This document shows, in pieces, positions 18,385 through 28,418 of a stretch of DNA of 64,000 bases (position 1 is the stretch's first letter; every line of letters starts with the position of its first letter). Made by a program: the position numbers and the translations under genes. The notes under the pieces were generated by a model that did not search any database, was not told the DNA's origin, and was given only the letters and a program-made list of their open reading frames with translations. Where the stretch lies: assembly GCA_902521675.1 (NCBI GenBank), contig CABYSP010000005.1, positions 1 to 64,000 of the forward strand, read 5' to 3'. The DNA comes from an uncultured Pelagibacteraceae bacterium. GTDB taxonomy: Bacteria > Pseudomonadota > Alphaproteobacteria > Pelagibacterales > Pelagibacteraceae.

Positions 18385-19184
18385 GAATTTTATTTTTAGG
18401 AGATGTTGTTGGAATTTCAGGATGTTCTAAATTAACAAGTAATTTATTAAATGAAATTGATAAAAACAAAATCGATTTTGTAATAGTAAACGGTGAAAAT
18501 GCAGCAGTTCAAGGTGTGGGGCTAACTAGAGAAATATGTAACGATTTTTTTAATTGTGGAGTTGATGTTATCACAACTGGCAATCATGTTTGGGATCAAA
18601 AAGAAATTATGGAATTTATTGATAAAGAGGAAAGATTATTAAGACCTAAAAATTTATTTGAACCTGCACCAGGAAAAGGATTTCAGATTTACAAAACAAA
18701 GAATGATATAAAAATTGGAGTTCTTAATTTGATGGGCAATGTTTTTATGAAAAAGTGTGAAGATGTTTTTGAAGCTTCTCAAAAATTTTTAAAAGAAAAT
18801 GAAATGAAAAAGGATTTTGATTTACTTGTAGTTGATTTCCATGGTGAAATTACTAGCGAAAAAAATGCTATAGGACATCTATTTGATGGAAAGGCAACTC
18901 TCGTGGTTGGAACCCATACTCATATTCCAACAAATGATGCCAGAATACTTAATAATGGCACTGGATATCAAACCGATGCAGGTATGTGTGGGGATTATGA
19001 CTCAGTGATTGGAATGAATAAAGAAAATTCCTTGAATAGATTTTTAAAAAAGAATTCAGTGAAACACTTTCCTGCTAATGGAGATGCTACTTTGTGTGGT
19101 GTTATAGTAGATTGTGATATAAAAACAGGTTTAGCAATAGACATCAAAAGCTATGTATACGGAGATCAACTAAAAAATATTTAA
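18381..19184 (+). CDS. YmdB-family metallophosphoesterase
   Basis: MRILFLGDVVGISGCSKL; FVIVNGENAAVQGVGLT; DVITTGNHVWDQKEI; VDFHGEITSEKNAIGHLFDGKATLVVGTHTHIPTNDARIL. Confidence 0.92.
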   Translation: MRILFLGDVVGISGCSKLTSNLLNEIDKNKIDFVIVNGENAAVQGVGLTREICNDFFNCGVDVITTGNHVWDQKEIMEFIDKEERLLRPKNLFEPAPGKGFQIYKTKNDIKIGVLNLMGNVFMKKCEDVFEASQKFLKENEMKKDFDLLVVDFHGEITSEKNAIGHLFDGKATLVVGTHTHIPTNDARILNNGTGYQTDAGMCGDYDSVIGMNKENSLNRFLKKNSVKHFPANGDATLCGVIVDCDIKTGLAIDIKSYVYGDQLKNI

Positions 19185-19189
19185 AGATC

Positions 19190-19915
19190 ATGGCAGGACA
19201 CTCGCATTGGGCAGGAATAAAACATAAAAAAGGTAAGGCTGATAAGCAAAGATCAAAGATATTTTCAAAATTATCTAAAGAGATTACTGTTGCGGCAAAA
19301 TTTGGTGACAAAGATCCGGCAATGAACCCTAGACTAAGATCCGCAGTACAGGCTGCTAGATCTGCAAATATGCCCAAAGATAATATTGAAAGAGCAATAG
19401 ATAAATCTTCTGCAGCTACAGGAGCAAATTTTGAAAATTTAAGATACGAGGGGTTTGGACCAGAAAAGATTGCTGTTATAGTTGAAACTTTAACAGACAA
19501 CAAAAATAGGACCGCATCAAACATTAGAACTATTTTTCAAAAAAGTGGTGGGAGCTTAGGAACTCAAGGTTCAGCATCTCACAATTTTCAACAATTGGGT
19601 ATAATCAAAATTGATAAAAAAGAGATATCTGATGAAAAAATTTTAGATTTAGCGATTGAGTCAGGAGCTGATGAATGTTTGTCTAATGAGGATTATCATG
19701 AAATCCAGTGTCAAATGAGCGAAATATATAATGTAAAAAAAAATCTTGAGAAAATTATTGTGAATTTTATTTCTACAGAAATTGAATGGGTTCCATTAAA
19801 TTGTGTTGAGGTAAATAATGAAAATAAAGACGATGTTGTAGATTTTTTAGAAACTCTTGAAGAAGATGACGATGTTCAGAACGTCTATTCAAACGTTAAT
19901 TTAGGTAGTATTTAA
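19190..19915 (+). CDS. yebC: YebC/PmpR family regulatory protein
   Basis: MAGHSHWAGIKHKKGKADKQRSKIFSKLSKEITVAAKFGDKDPAMNPRLRSAVQAARSANMPKDNIERAI. Confidence 0.97.
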   Translation: MAGHSHWAGIKHKKGKADKQRSKIFSKLSKEITVAAKFGDKDPAMNPRLRSAVQAARSANMPKDNIERAIDKSSAATGANFENLRYEGFGPEKIAVIVETLTDNKNRTASNIRTIFQKSGGSLGTQGSASHNFQQLGIIKIDKKEISDEKILDLAIESGADECLSNEDYHEIQCQMSEIYNVKKNLEKIIVNFISTEIEWVPLNCVEVNNENKDDVVDFLETLEEDDDVQNVYSNVNLGSI

Positions 19916-20409
19916 TGATGATTATTGGAATTGATCCAGGCATCTCAGGTTCAATCTGTTTTTTTCAGGACGGAATTATAAAAGACGTAATTGAAATGCC
20001 AACCATGACAGATGGTAAGAAGAATAAAAGACAAGTAAATGGTGCTCAAATATTTAATGAAATTAATGAAAGGATAAACAAATTTGATAAAAAAAATATA
20101 AAGGTTGTAATTGAACAAGTTTCTGCAATGCCTGGCCAAGGCGTTACTAGTATGTTTAATTTTGGTCAATCTTTTGGTATTTTAAAAGGGATATGCAGCG
20201 CTATGCATTTACCTGTTTATTATGTTAGGCCTGCTAAATGGAAAAAATATTTTAACCTTATTAATTCAGAAAAAGATGCAAGCAGAACAAGAGCTATTGA
20301 GATTTTTCCATATTTTTCAGCACAATTGTCAAAAAAAAAAGATAACAACAAGGCAGATGCTATTTTAATAGCTAGTTTTTTCTACGAAACATATAAAAAA
20401 GAAGAATAA
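19915..20409 (+). CDS. RuvC-like (phage-type) Holliday junction resolvase family protein
   Basis: IIGIDPGISGSICFF (RNase H fold); KVVIEQVSAMPGQGVTSMFNFGQSFGILKGI; YYVRPAKWKKYFNL; NNKADAILIASFF. Confidence 0.82.
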   Translation: MMIIGIDPGISGSICFFQDGIIKDVIEMPTMTDGKKNKRQVNGAQIFNEINERINKFDKKNIKVVIEQVSAMPGQGVTSMFNFGQSFGILKGICSAMHLPVYYVRPAKWKKYFNLINSEKDASRTRAIEIFPYFSAQLSKKKDNNKADAILIASFFYETYKKEE

Positions 20410-20462
20410 TAAATACAAATTAATAGACAAAATCATGACACATTTACGTGTGAAGACTAAGC

Positions 20463-21137
20463 ATGGAAGCAGATATTGCAGCAAAAGCAGTTGAATTAGG
20501 AACAAATACTGATTTTTCATTATTAAGCTTATTTTTAAGAGCAGACATAATTGTTAAGTCTGTAATGATTATATTAATATTTTGTTCAATATATTCTTGG
20601 GCTGTAATTATTGAAAAATTTCGTTTATTTAAAAAAATTACAAAATCTTCAGATGAATTTGAGGAAAAATTCTGGAATTCAAAATCTGCTGAAACTTTTT
20701 ACAATAGTTTACCTAGTAAACTTGAGGATCCAATGTCGCTTATGTTTCAAGATGCTATGGAAGGATTGCTTAAAAAAAAAACGAGAACTAACTTAAGTGA
20801 AAGAATGAGTGCATCTTTAGAAGCTGGGATTGAAAAACAAATGACTAAAATTGAAAAAGGTTTTACTTTTTTGGCAACAGTAGGCTCAACGGCACCATTT
20901 ATTGGATTGTTTGGCACTGTTTGGGGAATTATGAATTCTTTTCAATCTATAGCTATTTCAAGAAATACAAGTCTTGCGATTGTTGCACCAGGAATAGCAG
21001 AAGCTCTATTTGCAACCGCACTTGGTCTATTGGCTGCAATACCAGCGGTAGTGGCTTACAATAAATTTAACAATGATGCCAAAAAATATTCAGAAAAATT
21101 AGAAAATTTTTCAAAAAGATTTTTAACAATTATTTAA
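20463..21137 (+). CDS. tolQ: Tol-Pal system proton channel TolQ
   Basis: FTFLATVGSTAPFIGLFGTVWGIMNSFQSIA...APGIAEALFATALGLLAAIPAVVAYN; gene order tolQRAB-pal. Confidence 0.96.
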   Translation: MEADIAAKAVELGTNTDFSLLSLFLRADIIVKSVMIILIFCSIYSWAVIIEKFRLFKKITKSSDEFEEKFWNSKSAETFYNSLPSKLEDPMSLMFQDAMEGLLKKKTRTNLSERMSASLEAGIEKQMTKIEKGFTFLATVGSTAPFIGLFGTVWGIMNSFQSIAISRNTSLAIVAPGIAEALFATALGLLAAIPAVVAYNKFNNDAKKYSEKLENFSKRFLTII

Positions 21138-21554
21138 ATGGCATTTAAATTAAATCGCTCTTCCAAGGAACCAATGAGTGAAATAAATGTTACCCCCTTT
21201 GTCGATGTAATGCTTGTTTTGCTGATTATTTTTATGGTTACCGCTCCATTGTTGACGGTTGGCGTTCAAGTCGATTTACCAGAAAGTTCAGCAGATTCTT
21301 TACCTGAAGAAACTGAACCTTTAACCCTTTCAATTAATGCAAAAGGTGAAATATTTATTCAAGAAGCAAAAGTTGAATACGATAATATTATTGCAAAGGT
21401 TTTAGCGGTTTCAAAAAATAGAACTGACACCAGAATTTATGTTAGGGGCGATAAAACTATAAATTATGGAAGAGTTTTAGAAATTATGGGATTACTATCT
21501 GGATCTGGTTTTACAAAAGTAGCATTGATTTCAGAACCGTACAAACAGAGGTAA
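21138..21554 (+). CDS. tolR: ExbD/TolR family protein TolR
   Basis: MSEINVTPFVDVMLVLLIIFMVTAPLLTVGVQVDLPES. Confidence 0.96.
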   Translation: MAFKLNRSSKEPMSEINVTPFVDVMLVLLIIFMVTAPLLTVGVQVDLPESSADSLPEETEPLTLSINAKGEIFIQEAKVEYDNIIAKVLAVSKNRTDTRIYVRGDKTINYGRVLEIMGLLSGSGFTKVALISEPYKQR

Positions 21555-21559
21555 TTAAA

Positions 21560-22423
21560 GTGAATAGAAGTTTAATTATTTCTTCTTTTTTACATGCTAT
21601 TTTAATTTTTGTAACTGCTATGAGTTTGCCTTTTTTAGCAAAGAAACCAGTTGATATTCCACCAATTGTGTCGGTTGAATTAATTCAAATAGCAGAAAAA
21701 ACCAATATTCCATTTGCACCTAAGGCTAAAAAAATAATTGAGAAAGTAAAAGAGAAAGAAAAAAAACTTGTTTCAGAACAAGCTCCACCAAAAAAAGTAG
21801 AAAAAACGAAAACAAAAACTGTTTTGGCTCCTGATCAAAATAGTAAAAAAATAGAGAATGAAACACCTGAGGCAATTCCACTTCCAGATAAAACTTTAAA
21901 AAAGGTTGAAACAAAAGAGGAAAAAAAACAAAATCCTGAAAAAGTAGATGATGAAGTTAAACAAGTATCAGAATTTGAAAAAAAAGATTTGTTTGATCCA
22001 AATAATATTGCTGCTTTAATTGATAAATCAAAAGAAGAGAGTGCAGAAGTTTTAAAAACAAATGATGACATTACTCAAGATCGAGAAAGAAATGTAGAAA
22101 ACACAGGTCTTACACTAAGCGAAGAGGATGCTCTTAAGGCACAAATATTTGGGTGCTGGAGTATTCCATTAGGATTACCATACAATGAAAATTTATTGGT
22201 AAGAATAAAGTTAAAATTAAAACCTGATGGAACAGTATCAAAAACAGAAATTTTAGACCATGCAAGAATGAATAAACCAGGCCAAGGATTTTACAAGGTT
22301 TTAGCAGAAAGTGCTTTGAGAGCTGTCAAGTTATGCCAACCATTAAGAGTTCCAACAACTGGATATGAAAGATGGAAAGAATTACAATTAAATTTTGATG
22401 CAAGAGAGATGTTAGAAGGGTAG
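21560..22423 (+). CDS. tolA: TolA-like protein (GTG start)
   Basis: N-terminal TM, Lys/Glu/Pro-rich linker, C-terminal QIFGCWSIPLGLPYNENLLVRIKLKLKPDGTV...ALRAVKLCQPLRVP; position between tolR and tolB. Confidence 0.88.
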   Translation: MNRSLIISSFLHAILIFVTAMSLPFLAKKPVDIPPIVSVELIQIAEKTNIPFAPKAKKIIEKVKEKEKKLVSEQAPPKKVEKTKTKTVLAPDQNSKKIENETPEAIPLPDKTLKKVETKEEKKQNPEKVDDEVKQVSEFEKKDLFDPNNIAALIDKSKEESAEVLKTNDDITQDRERNVENTGLTLSEEDALKAQIFGCWSIPLGLPYNENLLVRIKLKLKPDGTVSKTEILDHARMNKPGQGFYKVLAESALRAVKLCQPLRVPTTGYERWKELQLNFDAREMLEG

Positions 22424-22432
22424 TATATTTAA

Positions 22433-23773
22433 ATGACAAAAAAAATTTTAATATTATTATTTATATTAATACCTATCAAAGCAAATGCTTTAATTGAAGT
22501 TGATATAACTAGGGGAAATTTAAATCCACTTCCATTAGCAGTTTCTCCCCTATCAATTGATGAAGAATCTAGAAAAGATTTTGAAAAAATACTTAAAAAA
22601 GAAAATATTGGCTCCGAGATATCAAATATTGTTGAGAATAATTTGAGAACATCGGGATTATTTAATCCACTAGACAAAAAGGCTTTTTTACAAGCTCCTG
22701 ATATTGCAAATTTAAAACCAAGATTTGAAGATTGGAATTTAATTAAAGCTCAAGCACTTATTACTGGTAAAGCAAATTATGTTGACGATAAATTAAGAGT
22801 TGAGTTTCGATTATGGGACGTTTTAGCTGCTAAAGAAATGATGGCTTTAGCTTTTACCACAGTTCCTAACAATTGGAGAAGAGTAGGGCATATTATTTCC
22901 GATAAAGTTTATGAAAGACTGACTGGAGAAAAAGGTTATTTTGATACAAGAATAATTTATGTCTCAGAAGAAGGACCAAAAACACAAAGAATAAAAAAAT
23001 TAGCAATCATGGATCAAGACGGAGCAAATAATAAATTTTTGACATTAGGGAATGAGTTAGTTTTAACACCACGATTTAATCCGGCAAGTCAAATGGTAAC
23101 CTATTTGTCTTACTTTAAAAATATGCCAAGGGTTTATTTATTAGATATAGAAACGGGGACACAAGAAGTAGTTGGAGATTTTCCTGGAATGACATTTGCA
23201 CCACGTTTTTCACCTGACGGAAAAAAAATAATTATGAGTTTTGCTAAAGATGGAAAGTCAGATATTTACACTATGGATTTAGAAAATAGAATTGTTGAAA
23301 AAATTACTAATCATCCATCAATTGACACTTCTCCATCTTATTCTCCTGATGGAAAATATATTACGTTTAATTCTGATAGAAGCGGTTATCAGCAAATTTA
23401 TGTAATGAAGAATGATGGAAGTGATGTAAAAAGAATTTCTTTTGGCAACGGTTTATATGGAACACCTGTGTGGTCTCCAAGAGGAGATTTAATTGCATTT
23501 ACAAAATTACATAAAGGTAAATTTTATATAGGTGTAATGAGAACCGATGGTAGTGGTGAAAGGTTGTTAACTGAAAATTATTATCAAGAAGCACCTTCTT
23601 GGTCTCCAAATGGAAGGGTATTAATATTTTATAGAGAAACAAAAACTAACTCCAAAGGAGAAGGTTTTTCTGCAAAATTGTGGTCTATAGATTTAACCGG
23701 TTATAATGAACGGCAAATAAAGACACCAACAGATGCTTCAGACCCATCATGGTCATCTTTATTAAGTAATTAA
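22433..23773 (+). CDS. tolB: Tol-Pal system beta-propeller protein TolB
   Basis: [15 protein letters not shown]; repeated [31 protein letters not shown] propeller blades; [10 protein letters not shown]. Confidence 0.96.
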   Translation: MTKKILILLFILIPIKANALIEVDITRGNLNPLPLAVSPLSIDEESRKDFEKILKKENIGSEISNIVENNLRTSGLFNPLDKKAFLQAPDIANLKPRFEDWNLIKAQALITGKANYVDDKLRVEFRLWDVLAAKEMMALAFTTVPNNWRRVGHIISDKVYERLTGEKGYFDTRIIYVSEEGPKTQRIKKLAIMDQDGANNKFLTLGNELVLTPRFNPASQMVTYLSYFKNMPRVYLLDIETGTQEVVGDFPGMTFAPRFSPDGKKIIMSFAKDGKSDIYTMDLENRIVEKITNHPSIDTSPSYSPDGKYITFNSDRSGYQQIYVMKNDGSDVKRISFGNGLYGTPVWSPRGDLIAFTKLHKGKFYIGVMRTDGSGERLLTENYYQEAPSWSPNGRVLIFYRETKTNSKGEGFSAKLWSIDLTGYNERQIKTPTDASDPSWSSLLSN

Positions 23774-23870
23774 AGATTAATTTTTGTAAATTTCTTGATT
23801 TTTAGACTTGAAACCTCTATTTAGTTGTGAAAAAGTTAAGAAATTGAAATTAGCAGCAAGGAGCAATTTA

Positions 23871-24362
23871 ATGAGATTAAACAAAATTTTAAAAAACACA
23901 CTTTTAATATTAACAGCTTGCCTAGTGCTATCTGCATGTGCAACTAAAAAAGAAGTGGCAACAGACATTCAAGGTCAAATGCAAGGTGATGTTTACACAG
24001 GAACAGACACAGTTGAATATTTAGCTGATGGTGTTCCAGACAGAGTTTTCTTTGCAACAAATGAGTCGATATTAACAACTGCATCAAGAGAAACTTTAAG
24101 AGCCCAAGCAGGTTGGTTAAGAAAGAATCCAAACATAAATGTAGTCCTTGAAGGTCATGCAGACGAAAGAGGAACAAGAGAATATAACTTAGCTCTTGGT
24201 GAAAGAAGAGCAAATGCAGCTAAAGACTATTTGATGACTTACGGAATATCTTCTGACAGAATTACGGTATTAAGTTATGGTAAGGAGAGACCAGTTGACT
24301 CTGGTTCAAACCCATTAGCTTGGTCAAAAAACAGAAGATCAGTAACTGTTAAAGCAAATTAA
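23871..24362 (+). CDS. pal: Peptidoglycan-associated lipoprotein Pal
   Basis: Lipobox LVLSAC; VVLEGHADERGTREYNLALGERRANAAKDYL. Start chosen at the ATG after an AAGGAG RBS. Confidence 0.95.
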   Translation: MRLNKILKNTLLILTACLVLSACATKKEVATDIQGQMQGDVYTGTDTVEYLADGVPDRVFFATNESILTTASRETLRAQAGWLRKNPNINVVLEGHADERGTREYNLALGERRANAAKDYLMTYGISSDRITVLSYGKERPVDSGSNPLAWSKNRRSVTVKAN

Positions 24363-24375
24363 TTATTTAAAATTT

Positions 24376-24415
24376 AAGACCCTAAATCCATTAAAGGTTT
24401 TAGGGTCTTTTTTTT
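24376..24415 (+). terminator. Rho-independent terminator after pal
   Basis: AAGACCCTAAA-TCCATTAAAGG-TTTTAGGGTCTTTTTTTT: an 11-bp inverted repeat followed by a U-tract. Confidence 0.9.
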
Positions 24416-24445
24416 GCCATTTTTATAATCATAAATCTAATTTAA

Positions 24446-25453
24446 ATGATGCTAGTATTTAAATTATTAATTTTAAAATTATTTTTAATCTTAAATTTGT
24501 TTTTTATTAATATTTCTTTTGCAGATAATCATAATATCTATGAAACATTAGAAATAATAAAAAATGATCTTAAAACACTTGAAAGAGCAGTTTATTCTGG
24601 ATCTATAGAAGTGAAAGCAAGTACTAATGATAGTTCGGTTTCAAACTTGGACCAAAACTCAGAAGATGTTTTAACTAGACATTTATTAAAATTGTCAGAA
24701 GTTGAGGATCAGTTTAGAGAACTCACTAATAAATTTGAGGAAATAAATTTTAAGTTGGATAAATTATCTACCCGTGTTTCAAAAATTCAAGCAGATAACC
24801 AAATAAGATTTCAGGATATAGAGACAAATATTAGCTCTGGAAATACAAGTAGCACAGAAAATCAATTAAGTTCAAAACCAAAGACTGATGAACAAAAAGT
24901 TTTACCAGGTAGTTCACAGCCCCAAGATTTAGGAACAATTTCATATAAAGATACAGAGACAAACGAAACTTCACAACAAATTCAATCTGTAGATACAACA
25001 GCTTCAATTGTAACAGAAACTTTTCAGTCTGAAGAAAAAATACTTCCTCAAGATTTAAATCCAATGGAGCAATATGAATTTGCAACAAGTTTTTTAAAAG
25101 TTGGAGACTATAGTACAGCGGAAAAAGCTTTTAGAGAATTTGTTCTATCAAACCCTGATCATGAGTTAGCAGGTAGTGCGCAATACTGGTATGCAGAAAC
25201 ATTCAGAATAAGACAATTATATACTGATGCAGCTTCTGCTTATTTAGAGGGTTACCAAAAATATCCTAAAGGAAAAAAAGCTCCAATTAATCTGTTAAAA
25301 CTTGGAGTATCTATGGTTCAAATTGGTGAAAAAGACCAAGGATGTAAAATGATAAATGGTGTAGAATTACAATATCCTAATGCAAATCAGTCTGTAATAC
25401 AAAAAGCAAAATATGAGTCCAAAAAATTTGAATGCATCAAACAAGACTCATAA
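24446..25453 (+). CDS. cpoB: Tol-Pal system protein YbgF/CpoB (TPR)
   Basis: Signal peptide, coiled coil, then EQYEFATSFLKVGDYSTAEKAFREFVLSNPDHELAGSAQYWYAETFRIRQLYTDAASAYLEGYQKYPKGKKAPINLLKLGVSM. Confidence 0.92.
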   Translation: MMLVFKLLILKLFLILNLFFINISFADNHNIYETLEIIKNDLKTLERAVYSGSIEVKASTNDSSVSNLDQNSEDVLTRHLLKLSEVEDQFRELTNKFEEINFKLDKLSTRVSKIQADNQIRFQDIETNISSGNTSSTENQLSSKPKTDEQKVLPGSSQPQDLGTISYKDTETNETSQQIQSVDTTASIVTETFQSEEKILPQDLNPMEQYEFATSFLKVGDYSTAEKAFREFVLSNPDHELAGSAQYWYAETFRIRQLYTDAASAYLEGYQKYPKGKKAPINLLKLGVSMVQIGEKDQGCKMINGVELQYPNANQSVIQKAKYESKKFECIKQDS

Positions 25454-26441
25454 GTTTTTATTAAATCAATTAAAAGATAAACAAACTTCTAAAATTTATA
25501 AAAAATTTGAAAAAAATCTTAAATTAAACGAGGATTTTATAGTTGCTGTTTCTGGCGGATCAGACAGTCTAGCTTTATGTTTTTTATCAAAAATTTATTC
25601 GATAAAAAAACATCTAAAAGTAATATATTTTCACATTGATCATAAACTTAGAAATAATTCAACAAAAGAGGCAAAATTTGTAAAATTGCTCTTAAAAAAA
25701 TTGTCTTCTAATCTTGAGATTTTAACCTGGGTTGGAAAAAAACCAAAAAGCAACATCCAATCTATTGCAAGAGATAAAAGATACGCACTGATGATAAACA
25801 AGGCAAAAAAATTAAAAATAAATAATATTTTATTAGGTCATCATAAGGATGATTTAATAGAGAATTTTTTTATTAGAATTTTAAGAGGCAGTGGTTTAAA
25901 TGGTATGGTGTCATTTGATCAAAAAACTAATCTACAAAATATAAATTTGATCAGACCTTTGTTAAAATTTTCTAAACCAAATTTAGAATATGTTACAAAA
26001 AAAGTTTTTAAAAATTATGTTGAAGATCCCTCGAATAAAAACGATGAGTATAAAAGAGTAAAAATTAGAAATTTTATAAAGCATTTGGAATTAGAGGGAC
26101 TTGATAATAATAAGTTTGATCTCACGATCAAAAATTTAAAATTCGCTAACGAGTCAATTAAATACTTTGTAGAAAAAAATTTAAAAGACAATTCAACAAT
26201 TTCAAATATTAGTAAGTTTGTTATTCTGAATAAAAATTTTTTTCTTCAGCCAGAAGAAGTGGTTTTTAGGTCTCTAACAGAAGTGTTAAAAGCTGTTGGT
26301 AAAAAATACTACCCAGTAAGAGGAAAAAAAATTGATAACTTAATTTATCAAATTAAAAATGATAACTCATTCATGACCACTTTAGGAAACTGTGTAATAA
26401 AGAAGGTAAATAACTCAGTTATAGTATCAAAAGAGCGTTAA
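25413..26441 (+). CDS. tilS: tRNA(Ile)-lysidine synthetase
   Basis: FIVAVSGGSDSLALCFL PP-loop; YFHIDHKLRNNSTKEA; LLGHHKDDLIENFFIRILRGSGLNGM. Confidence 0.95.
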   Translation: MSPKNLNASNKTHKFLLNQLKDKQTSKIYKKFEKNLKLNEDFIVAVSGGSDSLALCFLSKIYSIKKHLKVIYFHIDHKLRNNSTKEAKFVKLLLKKLSSNLEILTWVGKKPKSNIQSIARDKRYALMINKAKKLKINNILLGHHKDDLIENFFIRILRGSGLNGMVSFDQKTNLQNINLIRPLLKFSKPNLEYVTKKVFKNYVEDPSNKNDEYKRVKIRNFIKHLELEGLDNNKFDLTIKNLKFANESIKYFVEKNLKDNSTISNISKFVILNKNFFLQPEEVVFRSLTEVLKAVGKKYYPVRGKKIDNLIYQIKNDNSFMTTLGNCVIKKVNNSVIVSKER

Positions 26442-26504
26442 AGTTGATGAAATAACTGATATTTTGTCACTTGTTAATTTAATAATAATTCTTATTTTAA
26501 ACCT

Positions 26505-28412
26505 ATGAATTTAAAAAATCTTGCAATGTGGGGAATAATAGTTTTCTTAACTATAGGTCTTTATAACATGTTTAAAAATCCACAGTCTAATGTTAGAGGT
26601 GGAAATCAAATTATATTTTCAGATTTTTTAAATTCAGTAGAGGACGGTGAAGTTCTAAAAGTTGAGATCCAGGGAAATAACATCAAAGGTACCTATTCGA
26701 ATGGAAACTCTTTTTCAACTTATGCTCCTAATGATCCAAATCTTATAGAAAAATTATCAGAGAAAGGTGTGAGTATTTCAGCAGCACCTTTAGATGAAAA
26801 AATGCCTTCATTGTTTGGTGTACTCTTATCATGGTTTCCCATGTTATTACTGATTGCAGTATGGATTTTCTTCATGAGACAAATGCAGGGTGGCAAAGGT
26901 GGAGCAATGGGATTTGGAAAATCAAAAGCTAAAATGATGAATGAATTAAAAGGAAAGGTTACTTTTAATGATGTTGCTGGTGTAGAGGAAGCTAAAGAAG
27001 AAGTAGAAGAAATGGTAGAATTCTTAAAAGATCCGAAAAAATTTAGTAGGTTAGGTGGTAAAATTCCAAGAGGAGCTTTACTTGTTGGTCCTCCAGGAAC
27101 TGGTAAAACTTTATTAGCAAGGGCAATTGCGGGTGAAGCAGGTGTTCCGTTTTTCACCATTTCAGGTTCTGATTTTGTTGAGATGTTCGTTGGAGTAGGA
27201 GCATCTAGAGTAAGAGACATGTTTGAACAAGGTAAAAAAAATTCTCCATGTATTATTTTTATAGATGAGATAGATGCTGTTGGAAGAAGTAGAGGGGCAG
27301 GTCTAGGAGGTGGAAATGATGAGAGAGAACAAACCTTAAACCAGTTATTAGTTGAAATGGATGGTTTTGACACAAATGAAGGTGTCATAATTATAGCTGC
27401 AACAAACAGACCAGATGTGCTCGATCCAGCTTTATTAAGACCAGGAAGGTTTGATAGACAGGTAGTGGTTTCAAACCCAGATATTATTGGAAGAGAAAAG
27501 ATTTTAAAAGTTCATGTAAAAAAAATAAAAATGGCACCAGATGTTAATTTAAGAACAATTGCAAGAGGCACGCCAGGATTTTCAGGAGCTGATCTTGCAA
27601 ATATAGTTAACGAGGCAGCTTTGTTAGCAGCGAGAAAAAATAAGAGGATAGTCACATTACTAGAATTTGAGGAAGCAAAAGATAAAGTTATGATGGGTGC
27701 TGAAAGACGTTCAATGGTGATGACAGAAGATGAGAAAAAACTAACAGCATACCATGAAGGTGGACATGCTCTAGTATCGTTTAATATGCCAAGTTATGAT
27801 CCTATTCATAAGGCAACTATTATACCAAGAGGAAGAGCTCTTGGAATGGTAATGAACTTACCCGAAAGAGACAAACACGGTTACTCAATAAAATATCTTA
27901 AAGCGAGACTAGCTGTTTGTTTTGGAGGTAGAGTGGCTGAAGAGTTAATTTTCGGAAAAGACAATATATCTACAGGAGCAGGCGGAGGAAATGGGTCTGA
28001 TATTAACCAGGCTACACAATTAGCAAGAGCAATGGTAACAAAATATGGAATGAGTGAAGAAATGGGTCCAGTTGAATATGGGGAAAACCAAGAGGAAGTG
28101 TTTTTGGGAAGATCAGTTACTCAAACTCAATCGGTATCAGAGGAAGTTGCTCAGAAAATTGATAAAGAAATAAGAAAGCTCGTAGATGAAGGATATAATA
28201 AAGCAAAGGAAATTTTAACAGAAAAAATAGATGATCTACATAAAATTGCAAAAGCTCTAATAACTTATGAGACTTTAACTGGTGAAGAAATAGAGAATAT
28301 TATTAATAAAAATTTATATCCTAAAGATAAAATTTTAGATAATCCAGAGTCGAAAGATGATCAAGATTCAGCTTTGGGCGCGATGGGTTTGAAACCAAAA
28401 ATTGTTCATTAA
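26505..28412 (+). CDS. ftsH: ATP-dependent zinc metalloprotease FtsH
   Basis: [59 protein letters not shown] zinc site. Confidence 0.98.
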   Translation: MNLKNLAMWGIIVFLTIGLYNMFKNPQSNVRGGNQIIFSDFLNSVEDGEVLKVEIQGNNIKGTYSNGNSFSTYAPNDPNLIEKLSEKGVSISAAPLDEKMPSLFGVLLSWFPMLLLIAVWIFFMRQMQGGKGGAMGFGKSKAKMMNELKGKVTFNDVAGVEEAKEEVEEMVEFLKDPKKFSRLGGKIPRGALLVGPPGTGKTLLARAIAGEAGVPFFTISGSDFVEMFVGVGASRVRDMFEQGKKNSPCIIFIDEIDAVGRSRGAGLGGGNDEREQTLNQLLVEMDGFDTNEGVIIIAATNRPDVLDPALLRPGRFDRQVVVSNPDIIGREKILKVHVKKIKMAPDVNLRTIARGTPGFSGADLANIVNEAALLAARKNKRIVTLLEFEEAKDKVMMGAERRSMVMTEDEKKLTAYHEGGHALVSFNMPSYDPIHKATIIPRGRALGMVMNLPERDKHGYSIKYLKARLAVCFGGRVAEELIFGKDNISTGAGGGNGSDINQATQLARAMVTKYGMSEEMGPVEYGENQEEVFLGRSVTQTQSVSEEVAQKIDKEIRKLVDEGYNKAKEILTEKIDDLHKIAKALITYETLTGEEIENIINKNLYPKDKILDNPESKDDQDSALGAMGLKPKIVH

Positions 28413-28418
28413 TAAATA

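Noticed and set aside
19144-19524. 126-aa minus-strand ORF over yebC
   Set aside because: Antisense shadow of a well-conserved gene; no recognisable domain.
26720-27388. 222-aa ORF on minus strand inside ftsH
   Set aside because: Entirely antisense to the highly conserved ftsH ATPase domain; composition (Ser/Pro/Ile-rich) reflects complementary codons; no independent motif or RBS.
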